Assembly (NCBI RefSeq): GCF_002860165.1
Contig: NZ_PGUZ01000078.1
Span: forward strand, 1-64,000
Direction of reading: 5' to 3'
DNA: 64,000 nt
Origin: Bacillus sp. V3-13
GTDB lineage: Bacteria; Bacillota; Bacilli; Bacillales; Cytobacillaceae
A program made the translations under genes and the position numbers. Shown in pieces: positions 41,385 to 49,810 of the stretch (positions are counted from its first letter, which is position 1; each line of letters starts with the position of its first letter). A model generated the notes under the pieces. It was given only the letters and a program-made list of their open reading frames with translations. It was not told where the DNA came from and made no database searches.

Positions 41385-41966
41385 TTAAAATCCAAACTCA
41401 CTTTTCAAGTTTAATGGTGTGCTGAGTCTGTCATGATCCAAAAACAAATCGAGGCTAATGACTCCTTTTCCGCATGCATTTTCGGATGAATCGATATATT
41501 CATTGCATGAAACAGTGATCGAAGATTTTGCGAAATCTGCGGCCGACTCAATCTCTTTCCCGTTTACCTCAATTATTTGCCGGCCGTTTTTTTCAATAAG
41601 TTGTATCACTCTTGGATTCTCGGGAGCTGGCAGACTGTCATTGTATTTTGCCTGCTGATCGACCGAGTAAAAAATATTTTCCCCGCTGCCGGCCTTTGCG
41701 ATTTGTGTATATGTCCCATCAACAAGCTCAACACAGTTGTCACCGCAGTCTTTCACATAATCAAACGGGAACGAATAAAAGGTATTCATCACCACCGTAG
41801 CCGCGTAATCGGCATCATCCCTCAGCTGGCCTTCAACTTGAATCTTGTTGTACAGCTTTAATCCCGATGAAAAGACTCCATATATAACAGGCAAAACAAT
41901 AAAAGATATCGCTAATACAGCAAGCAATTCGTATAAAGTGAACCCTCTTTCATCGGATATCTTCAC
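41385..41966 (-). CDS. PilW-like minor prepilin
   Basis: A 193-residue prepilin: leader MKISDERG, predicted cut before phenylalanine, then FTLYELLAVLAISFIVLPVI with glutamate at +5. The rest is a soluble beta-rich domain with four cysteines (DCGDNC and SCNEYIDSSENAC), perhaps disulfide-bonded. GTG 41966 is preferred because AAGGAG lies nine bases upstream on the minus strand and gives a normal short leader; it overlaps the preceding gene by 17 bases. Second gene of the set, 12 bases from the PilX-like gene. Confidence 0.78.
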   Translation of the reverse strand: MKISDERGFTLYELLAVLAISFIVLPVIYGVFSSGLKLYNKIQVEGQLRDDADYAATVVMNTFYSFPFDYVKDCGDNCVELVDGTYTQIAKAGSGENIFYSVDQQAKYNDSLPAPENPRVIQLIEKNGRQIIEVNGKEIESAADFAKSSITVSCNEYIDSSENACGKGVISLDLFLDHDRLSTPLNLKSEFGF

Positions 41967-42441
41967 TTTTGATAACTCCTTCAATTTCAGTTTCCTTTGG
42001 GGCGCCGCCTGCAGTCCATTCAACCCGGACGGTGACCGGAATAAAATGGCTTTTATAATCGCTGCTTTGTTCGTCTGAATGAGAAACGGTTACATCATAT
42101 TCGATATTATTAACCGTAATTGGTCTACACCCGGGCGCAGGACTTTGTGCCTCTGTAAACTTTTCATACTTATCCTTGCAAATCAGGATCGTAAACGTTT
42201 CGTCCCGGTTGTCTTCGAAGCTTTTTTTTATTTCAATAAAATTCTCTTTTTCGAAAAACATCAGCGCATTGCGGGCTACGTTGACCGCAGCGGTCTTTTT
42301 TTGGTTTAAATTTGTATAGCTGTATGCCTGGGTAAAAAATTGCATGGACCCTATTAAAATAATTCCAAGAATCGTTAAGGAAGCAAGAACTTCTACTAAT
42401 GTGAAACCTTCTGAATCTGTCACGATTTTTTTAAAGTTCAT
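41950..42441 (-). CDS. PilV-like minor prepilin
   Basis: A 163-residue prepilin: leader MNFKKIVTDSEG, cut predicted before FTLVEVLASLTILGIILIGS, glutamate at +5, then a globular domain with two cysteines (ICKD, GCRP). ATG 42441 follows GAAGGGGAATGG; a TTG 18 bases earlier is less likely. First gene of the minus-strand minor-pilin set and divergent from the main pilus operon. On the minus strand TATAAT (complement of 42473-42478) could be its -10. Confidence 0.78.
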   Translation of the reverse strand: MNFKKIVTDSEGFTLVEVLASLTILGIILIGSMQFFTQAYSYTNLNQKKTAAVNVARNALMFFEKENFIEIKKSFEDNRDETFTILICKDKYEKFTEAQSPAPGCRPITVNNIEYDVTVSHSDEQSSDYKSHFIPVTVRVEWTAGGAPKETEIEGVIKSEDIR

Positions 42442-42597
42442 CCATTCCCCTTCTTTCAAAATATCTTTTATTATTATACAATATTTTGGAGGATATATTT
42501 GGCTTAAATAGTCGAAATAAGCAGTTTTAGCATGATTTAAGCAGATTCTGGGAAAATATTAATACAGTCCTTTTTTACCGCTTAAAGGGGTGAAGCG

Positions 42598-43194
42598 ATG
42601 ACTCATTTTCTATTAGCAACAGTATCTCTTGTTATCTTAATACCGGTCATTTATTTTTTGCCGTTCGGCTTAACGAACAAGGGTAAAATGACCATGATTT
42701 TGTCAGCATATTTGCTGGCTCTCTTTGGTAAATCTCTAAACAGAGTGTTTGAACTGTGGCAAACAGCACTCGTTTTAGTGCTCATGATAGCGATATTCGC
42801 TTATATAGGGGCGGGCAGATGGCAATTATCGATTTTCACGGTTTCTGCCGCCCGCGCTAAAAGCGAACAACCTTTCACGGAGCGCTTACATAATAAAGAG
42901 CAGAACAGAGATAATTCAGGCACCCCTGCTTCAGCCAGCACTGAACACATGGAACAAAATATGACAGAGCATCATGATAGAATTGCGGATTGGGGCAGCA
43001 TTCCTGCTGTTCAAGAAGCTGCTGCGGGAAGAGAAGAACTGCAAGAGGACCATGAGTTTCTTAATGAGAGAGAATCCGAGCCGGGGGAAATAGATGTGAT
43101 CGAAGAAAATCCAGGTGTTTCCTACATGGCGGAAATCGAAGAACTTATTTTTGATAAAAAAGAAAACGACTTGATGCAGGGTGAAAGCCGATGA
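42598..43194 (+). CDS. Three-helix membrane protein of the pilus locus
   Basis: A 198-residue protein not recognised by family. The first 80 residues hold three hydrophobic segments (FLLATVSLVILIPVIYFLPFG, MTMILSAYLLALFGK, TALVLVLMIAIFAYIGAG); the rest is a polar, glutamate-rich tail likely in the cytoplasm. The ATG follows AGGGGTG. Its stop overlaps the next gene (ATGA), so the two are translated together and begin the plus-strand pilus operon. A scaffold role is only a guess. Confidence 0.65.
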   Translation: MTHFLLATVSLVILIPVIYFLPFGLTNKGKMTMILSAYLLALFGKSLNRVFELWQTALVLVLMIAIFAYIGAGRWQLSIFTVSAARAKSEQPFTERLHNKEQNRDNSGTPASASTEHMEQNMTEHHDRIADWGSIPAVQEAAAGREELQEDHEFLNERESEPGEIDVIEENPGVSYMAEIEELIFDKKENDLMQGESR

Positions 43195-44546
43195 AACGGA
43201 ATTCGCCAACAGCCAGGCTGTTTTTCACCCTGCTTTTTTGTACCGCTTATATTTATTGCTTTTCCCATTATGGATCAATTGCTATTGACAGGGTTTTCTC
43301 CGCTGAAGGGTTCGGACAAAATACGGAGATCGCCGGAGTTCAACTTTCAGGAATGACAAGCGGGGAAGCAATCAAAAAACTCGCGTCAGCGCAGAAGCAG
43401 TGGGAAGAAAACACAAAACTTCGCATTCATTATCGGGAAAAAGTCGCTGAAGCAGAATTAAAGATGTTCCATTTCGACCTTGAGGAATCTGTTAATCTGG
43501 CACAATCGGGAAAAAGAAACAATGCCATTGTCCGGATAGATGAAAAATCATTGGCAGAAATACTTTCAACGCTCGGTGTGAACGAACAGGATAGCGGGGC
43601 GCTTGATATATCCAGGCTACAAGCCGATTTAACTGCCCTCGCTTCCATGCTTGAAACAGGCGGACACACCATCAAGATTGAAAGCTATTTGCCCGAAATT
43701 GAACAAGGTGAAGTCATTTCCGAAACAATGATTTCAGGCGAGGTGCAGCTCGAACAATTGCGGATGTGGACGGAACAATTTGCGGCGATTGAAATTGCTG
43801 CAAACTCCTCCTTTTCGATGATAAAAACGGCGGACGGCAGCAGCGCCTCAGAATGGAGTGAAGCGGCGTTAAGCATGATTGCATCTGCGATATACCAAAC
43901 CGTTCTGCCGACGAATTTTCCAATCATTGAGCGCCATATCGGCAGGGAGCTTCCTGCATACGCAGAAGCAGGCTATGAAGCGAAAATCGATTTAAAAAGG
44001 AACATGGATTTCGTTTTTAACAACCGTAATGACCTTGTCTACCAGTTGGAGTTTAGAATGATGGGAACAGCATTATACGTTTCATTAAAAGGGTCCCAAT
44101 TTTCCGATGATTACTCGGTAAAAGTCGAAGATAAACAAACTTTTAAGCCGAAAACGATTGTTCAATACAGCGCCCAGCTTCCGCCCGGACAGACGAAAAC
44201 GCTCGTTGAAGGCAAGGATGGAACCGTCGTAAAGGTATATCGGACCGTTTCAGGCCCAAATGGAAAAATGGTCAAGGATGAGCTCGTCGCGGAAGACTTT
44301 TACCCGCCTGTTCACCAAGTAATGCTGCGCAGTTTAATCGTCGAGGAATCTCCCGAGCCGATAACCGGCGATACAGAAAGCGCAACGGAAGCTGTTGACG
44401 GTGTTTCCGCTGACGGTGGAGAAAGCATGGCCGGCACTTCTGCAGCAGCCGGTGCCGGAAGCGGACAACCTGGCCAATCTGCAGCTCCGCCAAACAGCGG
44501 GCCGGCAAGCGATTTATCGGGACAGTCGAACGAACCCGTAAAATAA
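43191..44546 (+). CDS. VanW-like / G5-domain surface protein
   Basis: A 451-residue protein with one N-terminal membrane segment (LFFTLLFCTAYIYCFSHYG) and an outward-facing remainder. Residues about 40-170 resemble the peptidoglycan-binding-like repeat of YoaR proteins (VQLSGMTSGEAIKKL). About 200-300 looks like a divergent VanW domain (NSSFSMIK, AIYQTVLPTNFPIIERH, DLKRNMDFVFNNRND). About 325-385 is a G5 domain (PPGQTKTLVEGKDGTVVKVYR). The end is Gly/Ser/Pro-rich. G5 and VanW domains occur in cell-wall-binding proteins, so this may anchor or gate the pilus machine in the wall; that is inferred from position between a membrane protein and pilB. Confidence 0.7.
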   Translation: MKRNSPTARLFFTLLFCTAYIYCFSHYGSIAIDRVFSAEGFGQNTEIAGVQLSGMTSGEAIKKLASAQKQWEENTKLRIHYREKVAEAELKMFHFDLEESVNLAQSGKRNNAIVRIDEKSLAEILSTLGVNEQDSGALDISRLQADLTALASMLETGGHTIKIESYLPEIEQGEVISETMISGEVQLEQLRMWTEQFAAIEIAANSSFSMIKTADGSSASEWSEAALSMIASAIYQTVLPTNFPIIERHIGRELPAYAEAGYEAKIDLKRNMDFVFNNRNDLVYQLEFRMMGTALYVSLKGSQFSDDYSVKVEDKQTFKPKTIVQYSAQLPPGQTKTLVEGKDGTVVKVYRTVSGPNGKMVKDELVAEDFYPPVHQVMLRSLIVEESPEPITGDTESATEAVDGVSADGGESMAGTSAAAGAGSGQPGQSAAPPNSGPASDLSGQSNEPVK

Positions 44547-44601
44547 ACAGGTTCACGTCAGTCAGGCAACATCGTGTAAGAATCAGGGAGGTGAAGGAAG
44601 A

Positions 44602-46269
44602 ATGGCGATTAAGCAAACACGAAAACGGCTCGGTGACTTGCTGGTTGAATCGGGCCTGCTTTCCGACGCTCAACTGCAAACCGCACTTCGCGAAAAAAGC
44701 AAAGGACAGAAGCTTGGCGATGCCTTGCTGAAGCGGGGGTATATTACAGAACAGCAGTTGATCGAGGTGCTTGAATTTCAACTGGGCATTCCCCATGTCA
44801 GTTTATACCGTTATCCGTTTGATCCAAAGCTATTTAGCATTATTCCGAAAGAAATGGCAATTCGCAACTTAATTATTCCGTTGAAAAAAGACGGGCAAAA
44901 GCTTTTTATTGCGATGGCGGATCCGATGGATTTCTATACGATTGATGACCTGCGGCTGTCCACCGGCTTCCAGATTGATACAGCCATTGCATCGAAGGAT
45001 GATATTCTCCGGGCGATCAATAAGTACTATGACATGGATGAAGGCTTTGAAGAGCTGCTCAACGATTCATCCTCCCGGACAAATGTGGAAGAGGATAAAT
45101 TGGTTGACCAGGATTCCCCGGTTGCCCGGCTCGTCAACCAAATATTGGCGAACGCCGCGACGCTTAAAGCGAGCGACATCCATATCGACCCTCAGGAAAC
45201 AAAAGTAGCCGTTCGTTACAGGGTTGATGGAGTGCTAAGGACAGAGCGGATCTTGCCAAAGCATATGCAAAGCGTTCTGACTGCAAGGATTAAAATCCTG
45301 TCTAAATTGGATATTACCGAGCACCGCATTCCCCAGGACGGGCGAATGAAAATCAACCTCGATTTCCATCCGGTTGATTTGCGGGTTTCAACGCTGCCAA
45401 CCGTTTACGGTGAAAAAATCGTCCTGCGCCTTCTGGATCTCGGCAGTACTCTAAATGATATCCATAAGCTTGGCTTTAATAAAATCAACCTGGCGAGATT
45501 TACCGGGATGATTGAAAAACCGAACGGGATTATTCTCATTACCGGCCCGACCGGATCCGGGAAATCGTCCACCCTCTATGCCGCCTTAAATCGCCTCAAC
45601 CACGAAGAGGTTAATATTATTACCGTTGAAGATCCGGTTGAGTACCAGCTTGAAGGAATAAATCAAATCCAGGTAAACCCGAATATCGGCATGACGTTTG
45701 CAAAAGGGCTGCGGGCCATCTTGCGCCAGGACCCGAACATTATCATGGTCGGGGAAATCCGCGATAAAGAGACGGCTGAAGTGGCGGTCAGGGCTTCTTT
45801 AACAGGACATCTTGTACTCAGCACGCTGCATACAAATGATTCAATCGGCTCGATCACAAGGCTTCTCGATATGGGAGTCGAGCCCTTTCTGGTTGCTTCC
45901 TCGATCAGCGGCATCGTTGCCCAGCGCCTGATCAGGAAGGTGTGCAGGGACTGTGCTGAAGCGAATGAGCCAAGCCGGCGCGAAGTGGAGATCTTTGCAA
46001 AACGCGGCCTCAGCATTGAACAGGTTTGGAGAGGAAAAGGCTGCTCTTCCTGCAATATGAGCGGGTATAAAGGAAGAATTGCCATTCATGAAGTACTCGT
46101 CGTCAATGACGAGATGCGAAAGGTCATTATGAACGGTGAATCTTTTTCAAAAATGCGCGAACTGGCCATCAAAGCAAAAACGATATTTTTAATCGATGAC
46201 GGCCTTTTAAAAGTCAAGCAGGGCATCACGACAACAGAGGAAGTTTTGCGGATGGCAATTCCTGATTAG
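44602..46269 (+). CDS. pilB: Type IV pilus extension ATPase PilB
   Basis: PilB drives pilin polymerisation from the cytoplasmic side. The 555-residue protein starts with an MshEN (T2SSE N-terminal) domain holding two tandem copies of the RLGxxLV...LxxxLxxQ-type motif (residues 10-33 and 38-62; RLGDLLVESGLL and KLGDALLKRGYI), the element known to bind cyclic di-GMP in MshE. The ATPase part has Walker A GPTGSGKSST at 315-324, the Asp and His boxes (ITVEDPVEYQL, GHLVLSTLHTND), and a zinc tetracysteine C448/C451/C481/C484. The ATG follows GGGAGGTGAAGG. It heads pilBTC. Confidence 0.95.
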   Translation: MAIKQTRKRLGDLLVESGLLSDAQLQTALREKSKGQKLGDALLKRGYITEQQLIEVLEFQLGIPHVSLYRYPFDPKLFSIIPKEMAIRNLIIPLKKDGQKLFIAMADPMDFYTIDDLRLSTGFQIDTAIASKDDILRAINKYYDMDEGFEELLNDSSSRTNVEEDKLVDQDSPVARLVNQILANAATLKASDIHIDPQETKVAVRYRVDGVLRTERILPKHMQSVLTARIKILSKLDITEHRIPQDGRMKINLDFHPVDLRVSTLPTVYGEKIVLRLLDLGSTLNDIHKLGFNKINLARFTGMIEKPNGIILITGPTGSGKSSTLYAALNRLNHEEVNIITVEDPVEYQLEGINQIQVNPNIGMTFAKGLRAILRQDPNIIMVGEIRDKETAEVAVRASLTGHLVLSTLHTNDSIGSITRLLDMGVEPFLVASSISGIVAQRLIRKVCRDCAEANEPSRREVEIFAKRGLSIEQVWRGKGCSSCNMSGYKGRIAIHEVLVVNDEMRKVIMNGESFSKMRELAIKAKTIFLIDDGLLKVKQGITTTEEVLRMAIPD

Positions 46270-46281
46270 GAGTGCGGAGAA

Positions 46282-47322
46282 ATGAAAAATAGAGTTGATG
46301 CTTTGCTTAGAGCCGGCTTTGAATTAAAAGCCTCGGATATTCATATTACGGTTGGCGTCCCGCCGGTAATGCGAATCAATGGAGAATTGAAACGGTATGG
46401 GAAGGATTCCCTTATGCCGGCAGATACAGAAGGGATGGCAAAAGAACTGATTCCGGAAAATATGTGGAGTCATTTTAAAGAAAAAGGTGAACTGGATTTT
46501 TCTTACGGCATTCCCGGAGTCTCCAGATTCAGGGTCAATGCCTATTTGCAAAGATCATGCATAGCGATGGCGGTTCGCATTGTCCCGACAGCCATTCCTT
46601 CCCTTGATGAGCTGGAATTGCCCGAAGCGCTGAAAAGAATCGCCGCAAAACCGCACGGATTAATTCTTGTTACGGGGCCGACCGGCAGCGGAAAGTCGAC
46701 GACGCTTGCAGCCATGATCCATTATATGAATCAAACGATGCGAAAGCATGTTATTACGCTTGAAGACCCGATCGAATATTTGCACAAGCATGGCGGATGC
46801 ATTATCGACCAGCGCGAGGTCGGCTTTGATACGAACAACTTTGCCAATGGGCTGCGGGCAGCGCTCCGCCAGGATCCCGACGTGATTCTTGTCGGCGAGA
46901 TGCGCGACCTTGAGACGATCCAAACGGCGATAACCGCCGCAGAAACCGGCCATTTAGTTTTGGGCACGCTCCATACGTCAAGTGCGGCAGCAACGATAAA
47001 CCGGATTATCGATGTTTTTCCGCCGGCCCAGCAGCCGCAAATTCGCATCCAGCTTGCGACCGTGCTTGTCTCGATCATATCGCAGCGCCTGTTTCCTACT
47101 GTGGATAAACAGGGGAGGAAGGCTGCGACTGAAATTTTGATCAATAATCCGGCGATCAGCAATTTGATCCGCAATGAAAAAATCCACCAGATCAATAATG
47201 TCATGCAAACTTCGAAGGCGCAAGGAATGCACACGCTTGAATCAAGCATTTATGAGCTTGTTCAGTCAGGCCGGGTTTCCAAAGAAGCGACAATCCCTTA
47301 TATTCAGGGAAAGGTGAATTAA
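46282..47322 (+). CDS. pilT: Type IV pilus retraction ATPase PilT
   Basis: PilT depolymerises the pilus and powers retraction. The 346-residue protein has the PilT start (LLRAGFELKASDIHI), Walker A GPTGSGKSTT from residue 132, the Asp box ITLEDPIEYLHKH, Walker B RQDPDVILVGEMRD, and the His box GHLVLGTLHTSSA. It lacks the zinc motif and MshEN domain of PilB, as expected. It starts 12 bases after pilB. Its presence means the system can retract, unlike the ComG pseudopilus. Confidence 0.94.
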   Translation: MKNRVDALLRAGFELKASDIHITVGVPPVMRINGELKRYGKDSLMPADTEGMAKELIPENMWSHFKEKGELDFSYGIPGVSRFRVNAYLQRSCIAMAVRIVPTAIPSLDELELPEALKRIAAKPHGLILVTGPTGSGKSTTLAAMIHYMNQTMRKHVITLEDPIEYLHKHGGCIIDQREVGFDTNNFANGLRAALRQDPDVILVGEMRDLETIQTAITAAETGHLVLGTLHTSSAAATINRIIDVFPPAQQPQIRIQLATVLVSIISQRLFPTVDKQGRKAATEILINNPAISNLIRNEKIHQINNVMQTSKAQGMHTLESSIYELVQSGRVSKEATIPYIQGKVN

Positions 47323-47323
47323 T

Positions 47324-48529
47324 ATGCCTCGTTTTAAATACAGCGGCCGCGACCGCAAGGGGAAAAAGTCCGGCGTGGTCACAGCCGGATCGCGAAGGGA
47401 AGCGCTCCTCCAGCTTAAGGAAAACGGGATCAGAACGATGGAAATAGCGGAGATTCCCGAGACGGTCTGGACGAAGGAGCTGATGATCGGCAATCCCGTC
47501 AAGCTTGAGGATTTTGTTATTTACCTGCGGCAGTTTTCAACGCTGCTAAAGGCCGGGGTGCCTGTCGTTGAGTCAACGGCGATCCTTTCACAGCAAACGG
47601 AAAGCAAAGCGTTGAAAAAAGCTTTAATCGCCGTAGAAGAGGATTTACGCGAAGGCAACCCGCTGTCAGAAGCGGTCGGCAGGCATAAAAGAATTTTTAC
47701 AAGCATGTTTGTGAACATGATTAAAGCCGGGGAAGCAGGCGGAAATCTTGATGATACGCTTGAAAGGCTGGCGGTTCACTTTGAGAAGCAGCACTTTACG
47801 AAGCAAAAAATCATGTCGGCGCTTGCCTATCCGATAACAGTTGGAATCATTGCGGTTGCGGTTGTGATTTTTTTGCTTGTCAGCGTTGTCCCGACCTTCG
47901 TTGACATGTTTGCCGATTTTGGCGGCGAGCTGCCGGCTATTACACAATTTGTTTTAAAATCCAGTGAAATGATGCAGCGATTTTGGTGGCTTGTCATCTT
48001 CCTGTTCATTGCCGCCTTTACGGTTGTTGTGATGATGAGGAACAACAAAAAGGCGAAATACTATTTGGACTTTTTTCTTTTAAAATTGCCGCTGTTCGGC
48101 AGAATTTTGCAAAAGGCTGCCCTTGCAAGGATGACGAGGACGTTAAGTTCGTTATTTGCGAGCTCGGTGCCGATCCTGCAGGCGCTGTCAATGGTCGAGA
48201 ATATAGTCGGAAATGAAGTGATCGCAAGAGTCATCCGCAAATCACGCGACAGCCTGGAACAGGGAAAATCGCTGACAGAGCCGATGCGTGCACATTGGGT
48301 GTTTCCTCCTCTCGTTTCGCAAATGATTGCAATCGGCGAAGAGACGGGGGCGCTTGATTCGATGCTCGCCAAGGTTGCCGATTTCTATGAAAAGGAAGTT
48401 GAAAGCAGCACTGACCGCCTTAAATCATTGATCGAACCGATCATGATCGTCATTCTCGCCAGCCTTGTTGGCACAATCGTCATCGCGATCATCATGCCGA
48501 TGTTTGAGATATTCCAGCAGGTCGGCTGA
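47324..48529 (+). CDS. pilC: Type IV pilus inner-membrane platform protein PilC
   Basis: PilC is the membrane platform on which PilB and PilT act. The 401-residue protein has two GspF/PilC domains, each with a cytoplasmic helical part (FVIYLRQFSTLLKAGVPVVE and MTRTLSSLFASSVPILQAL) and membrane helices at about 170-195, 220-240 and 375-398. It begins two bases after pilT. Confidence 0.95.
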   Translation: MPRFKYSGRDRKGKKSGVVTAGSRREALLQLKENGIRTMEIAEIPETVWTKELMIGNPVKLEDFVIYLRQFSTLLKAGVPVVESTAILSQQTESKALKKALIAVEEDLREGNPLSEAVGRHKRIFTSMFVNMIKAGEAGGNLDDTLERLAVHFEKQHFTKQKIMSALAYPITVGIIAVAVVIFLLVSVVPTFVDMFADFGGELPAITQFVLKSSEMMQRFWWLVIFLFIAAFTVVVMMRNNKKAKYYLDFFLLKLPLFGRILQKAALARMTRTLSSLFASSVPILQALSMVENIVGNEVIARVIRKSRDSLEQGKSLTEPMRAHWVFPPLVSQMIAIGEETGALDSMLAKVADFYEKEVESSTDRLKSLIEPIMIVILASLVGTIVIAIIMPMFEIFQQVG

Positions 48530-48580
48530 AATTTTGAAAGAATATTAACATTTATTACTTTTATTGTTCTATTTTTCTAG

Positions 48581-48586
48581 TATACT
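48581..48586 (+). promoter_or_regulatory. Possible -10 element before the major pilin gene
   Basis: TATACT lies about 55 bases before the pilin start in the only long gap (113 bases) of the operon. No good -35 is present. Separate, stronger transcription of the major pilin would make sense. Confidence 0.3.
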
Positions 48587-48642
48587 TGAGTTAGCAAGGT
48601 CAAAAGAATCGGGGCAAATGAACTAAAGAGAGGAAGATGGAG

Positions 48643-49050
48643 ATGTGGCAAAGAATCAAAGCAAGTGCAAAAAGTGAAAAAGGGTTCACTTTAGTTGAAC
48701 TTTTGGCTGTGATCGTAATCCTCGGAATTGTTGCCGGAATTGCTGTGCCAAGTGTGGGCGGGATTATTAATAAAGCAGAAAATGATGCCAAAGTTGCTGA
48801 AGGAATTTCGATTGTAAATGCAGCGAAATTATATGTTACTTCCAATAATCCTTCTGCAGCAACAACGACATTAACAAAAACGGAATTGGACAATTATTTG
48901 GATAATGTGAAAAATGATACTTATACGGTTACTGTGAAAAAAGATCAGTCCTCGGGAAAATATTCTTATGAGCTAAAAAATCATAATTCAGTCAGGTTAG
49001 TTGGAGATAAAAACGCTACGGCGACAGAAAAGGAATTATTAGAATACTAA
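48643..49050 (+). CDS. pilA: Major type IV pilin (PilA/GspG-like prepilin)
   Basis: A 135-residue prepilin: leader MWQRIKASAKSEKG, cut predicted before phenylalanine, mature start FTLVELLAVIVILGIVAGIA with glutamate at +5 for filament assembly, then a small globular domain (NAAKLYVTSNNPSAATTTL, NSVRLVGDKN) without cysteines. ATG 48643 fits the GAGAGG ribosome site better than ATG 48637, which would be only three bases away. Position between pilC and the peptidase gene, and its typical length, suggest it is the main subunit. Confidence 0.85.
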   Translation: MWQRIKASAKSEKGFTLVELLAVIVILGIVAGIAVPSVGGIINKAENDAKVAEGISIVNAAKLYVTSNNPSAATTTLTKTELDNYLDNVKNDTYTVTVKKDQSSGKYSYELKNHNSVRLVGDKNATATEKELLEY

Positions 49051-49051
49051 A

Positions 49052-49798
49052 ATGATGCAATTATATGTTTTTACTCTTGGCATCCTCCTTGGCTCCTTCT
49101 TCAATGTCGTCGGCTTGCGGGTGCCGTTAAATAAGTCAATTGTAAAGCCGCGGTCGCATTGCCCTTATTGCGGGCATACGCTGTCATGGTTCGAACTGAT
49201 ACCGGTCATCTCATATTTGCTACAGGGAGGGAAATGCAGGAGCTGCAGAGCTCCTGTTTCTCCCCTGTATCCATTTGTTGAACTGGTAACAGGGCTTTTG
49301 TTTGTGTCAGCGCCGCTGCTGACAGGCTGGTCGGCAGAGCTTTTTGTTGCATGGTCGCTCATTTCCCTCGTTGTGATTGTGTTTATTACGGATATAAAGT
49401 ATATGATTATTCCCGATAAAGTCCTGCTCGTATTTGCAGTGATTTTTTTATTGGAACGGGTCTTTTTGCCGCTCGATCCATGGTGGGATTCGTTTCTGGG
49501 AGCGGCAGCTGGCTTTGGCTTGTTGCTGCTGATTACGGTTGTCAGCAAAGGTGGAATGGGCTTCGGGGACGTTAAGCTGTTTGCGGTGCTCGGCTTTGCA
49601 ACAGGCACAAAGCTTGTGCTCCTGGCGTTCTTTTTGGCGACATTATTTGGTGCGGTTTTCGGCCTGATCGGAATGATGGCCGGAAAGCTGGAAAAGAAGA
49701 AGCCGATCCCGTTTGGCCCTTTTATCGGGCTTGGCGCCCTGACAGCTTATTTTTTTGGTGAAGAATTGCTGTACTGGTATATTCATTCTTTTATTTAG
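49052..49798 (+). CDS. comC: Prepilin peptidase (ComC/PilD)
   Basis: This membrane aspartyl protease cleaves prepilin leaders. The 248-residue protein has the N-terminal GSFFNVVGLRVP segment, the CPYC/CRSC zinc-type cysteine pairs usual in PilD, and catalytic aspartates in FITDIKYMIIPD and GMGFGDVKL. Its place between folC and spoIIB is that of comC in B. subtilis, so it is probably the same gene and may also process the competence pseudopilins. It starts two bases after the pilin gene with no strong ribosome site. Confidence 0.93.
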   Translation: MMQLYVFTLGILLGSFFNVVGLRVPLNKSIVKPRSHCPYCGHTLSWFELIPVISYLLQGGKCRSCRAPVSPLYPFVELVTGLLFVSAPLLTGWSAELFVAWSLISLVVIVFITDIKYMIIPDKVLLVFAVIFLLERVFLPLDPWWDSFLGAAAGFGLLLLITVVSKGGMGFGDVKLFAVLGFATGTKLVLLAFFLATLFGAVFGLIGMMAGKLEKKKPIPFGPFIGLGALTAYFFGEELLYWYIHSFI

Positions 49799-49810
49799 GG
49801 AGTTTTTACA

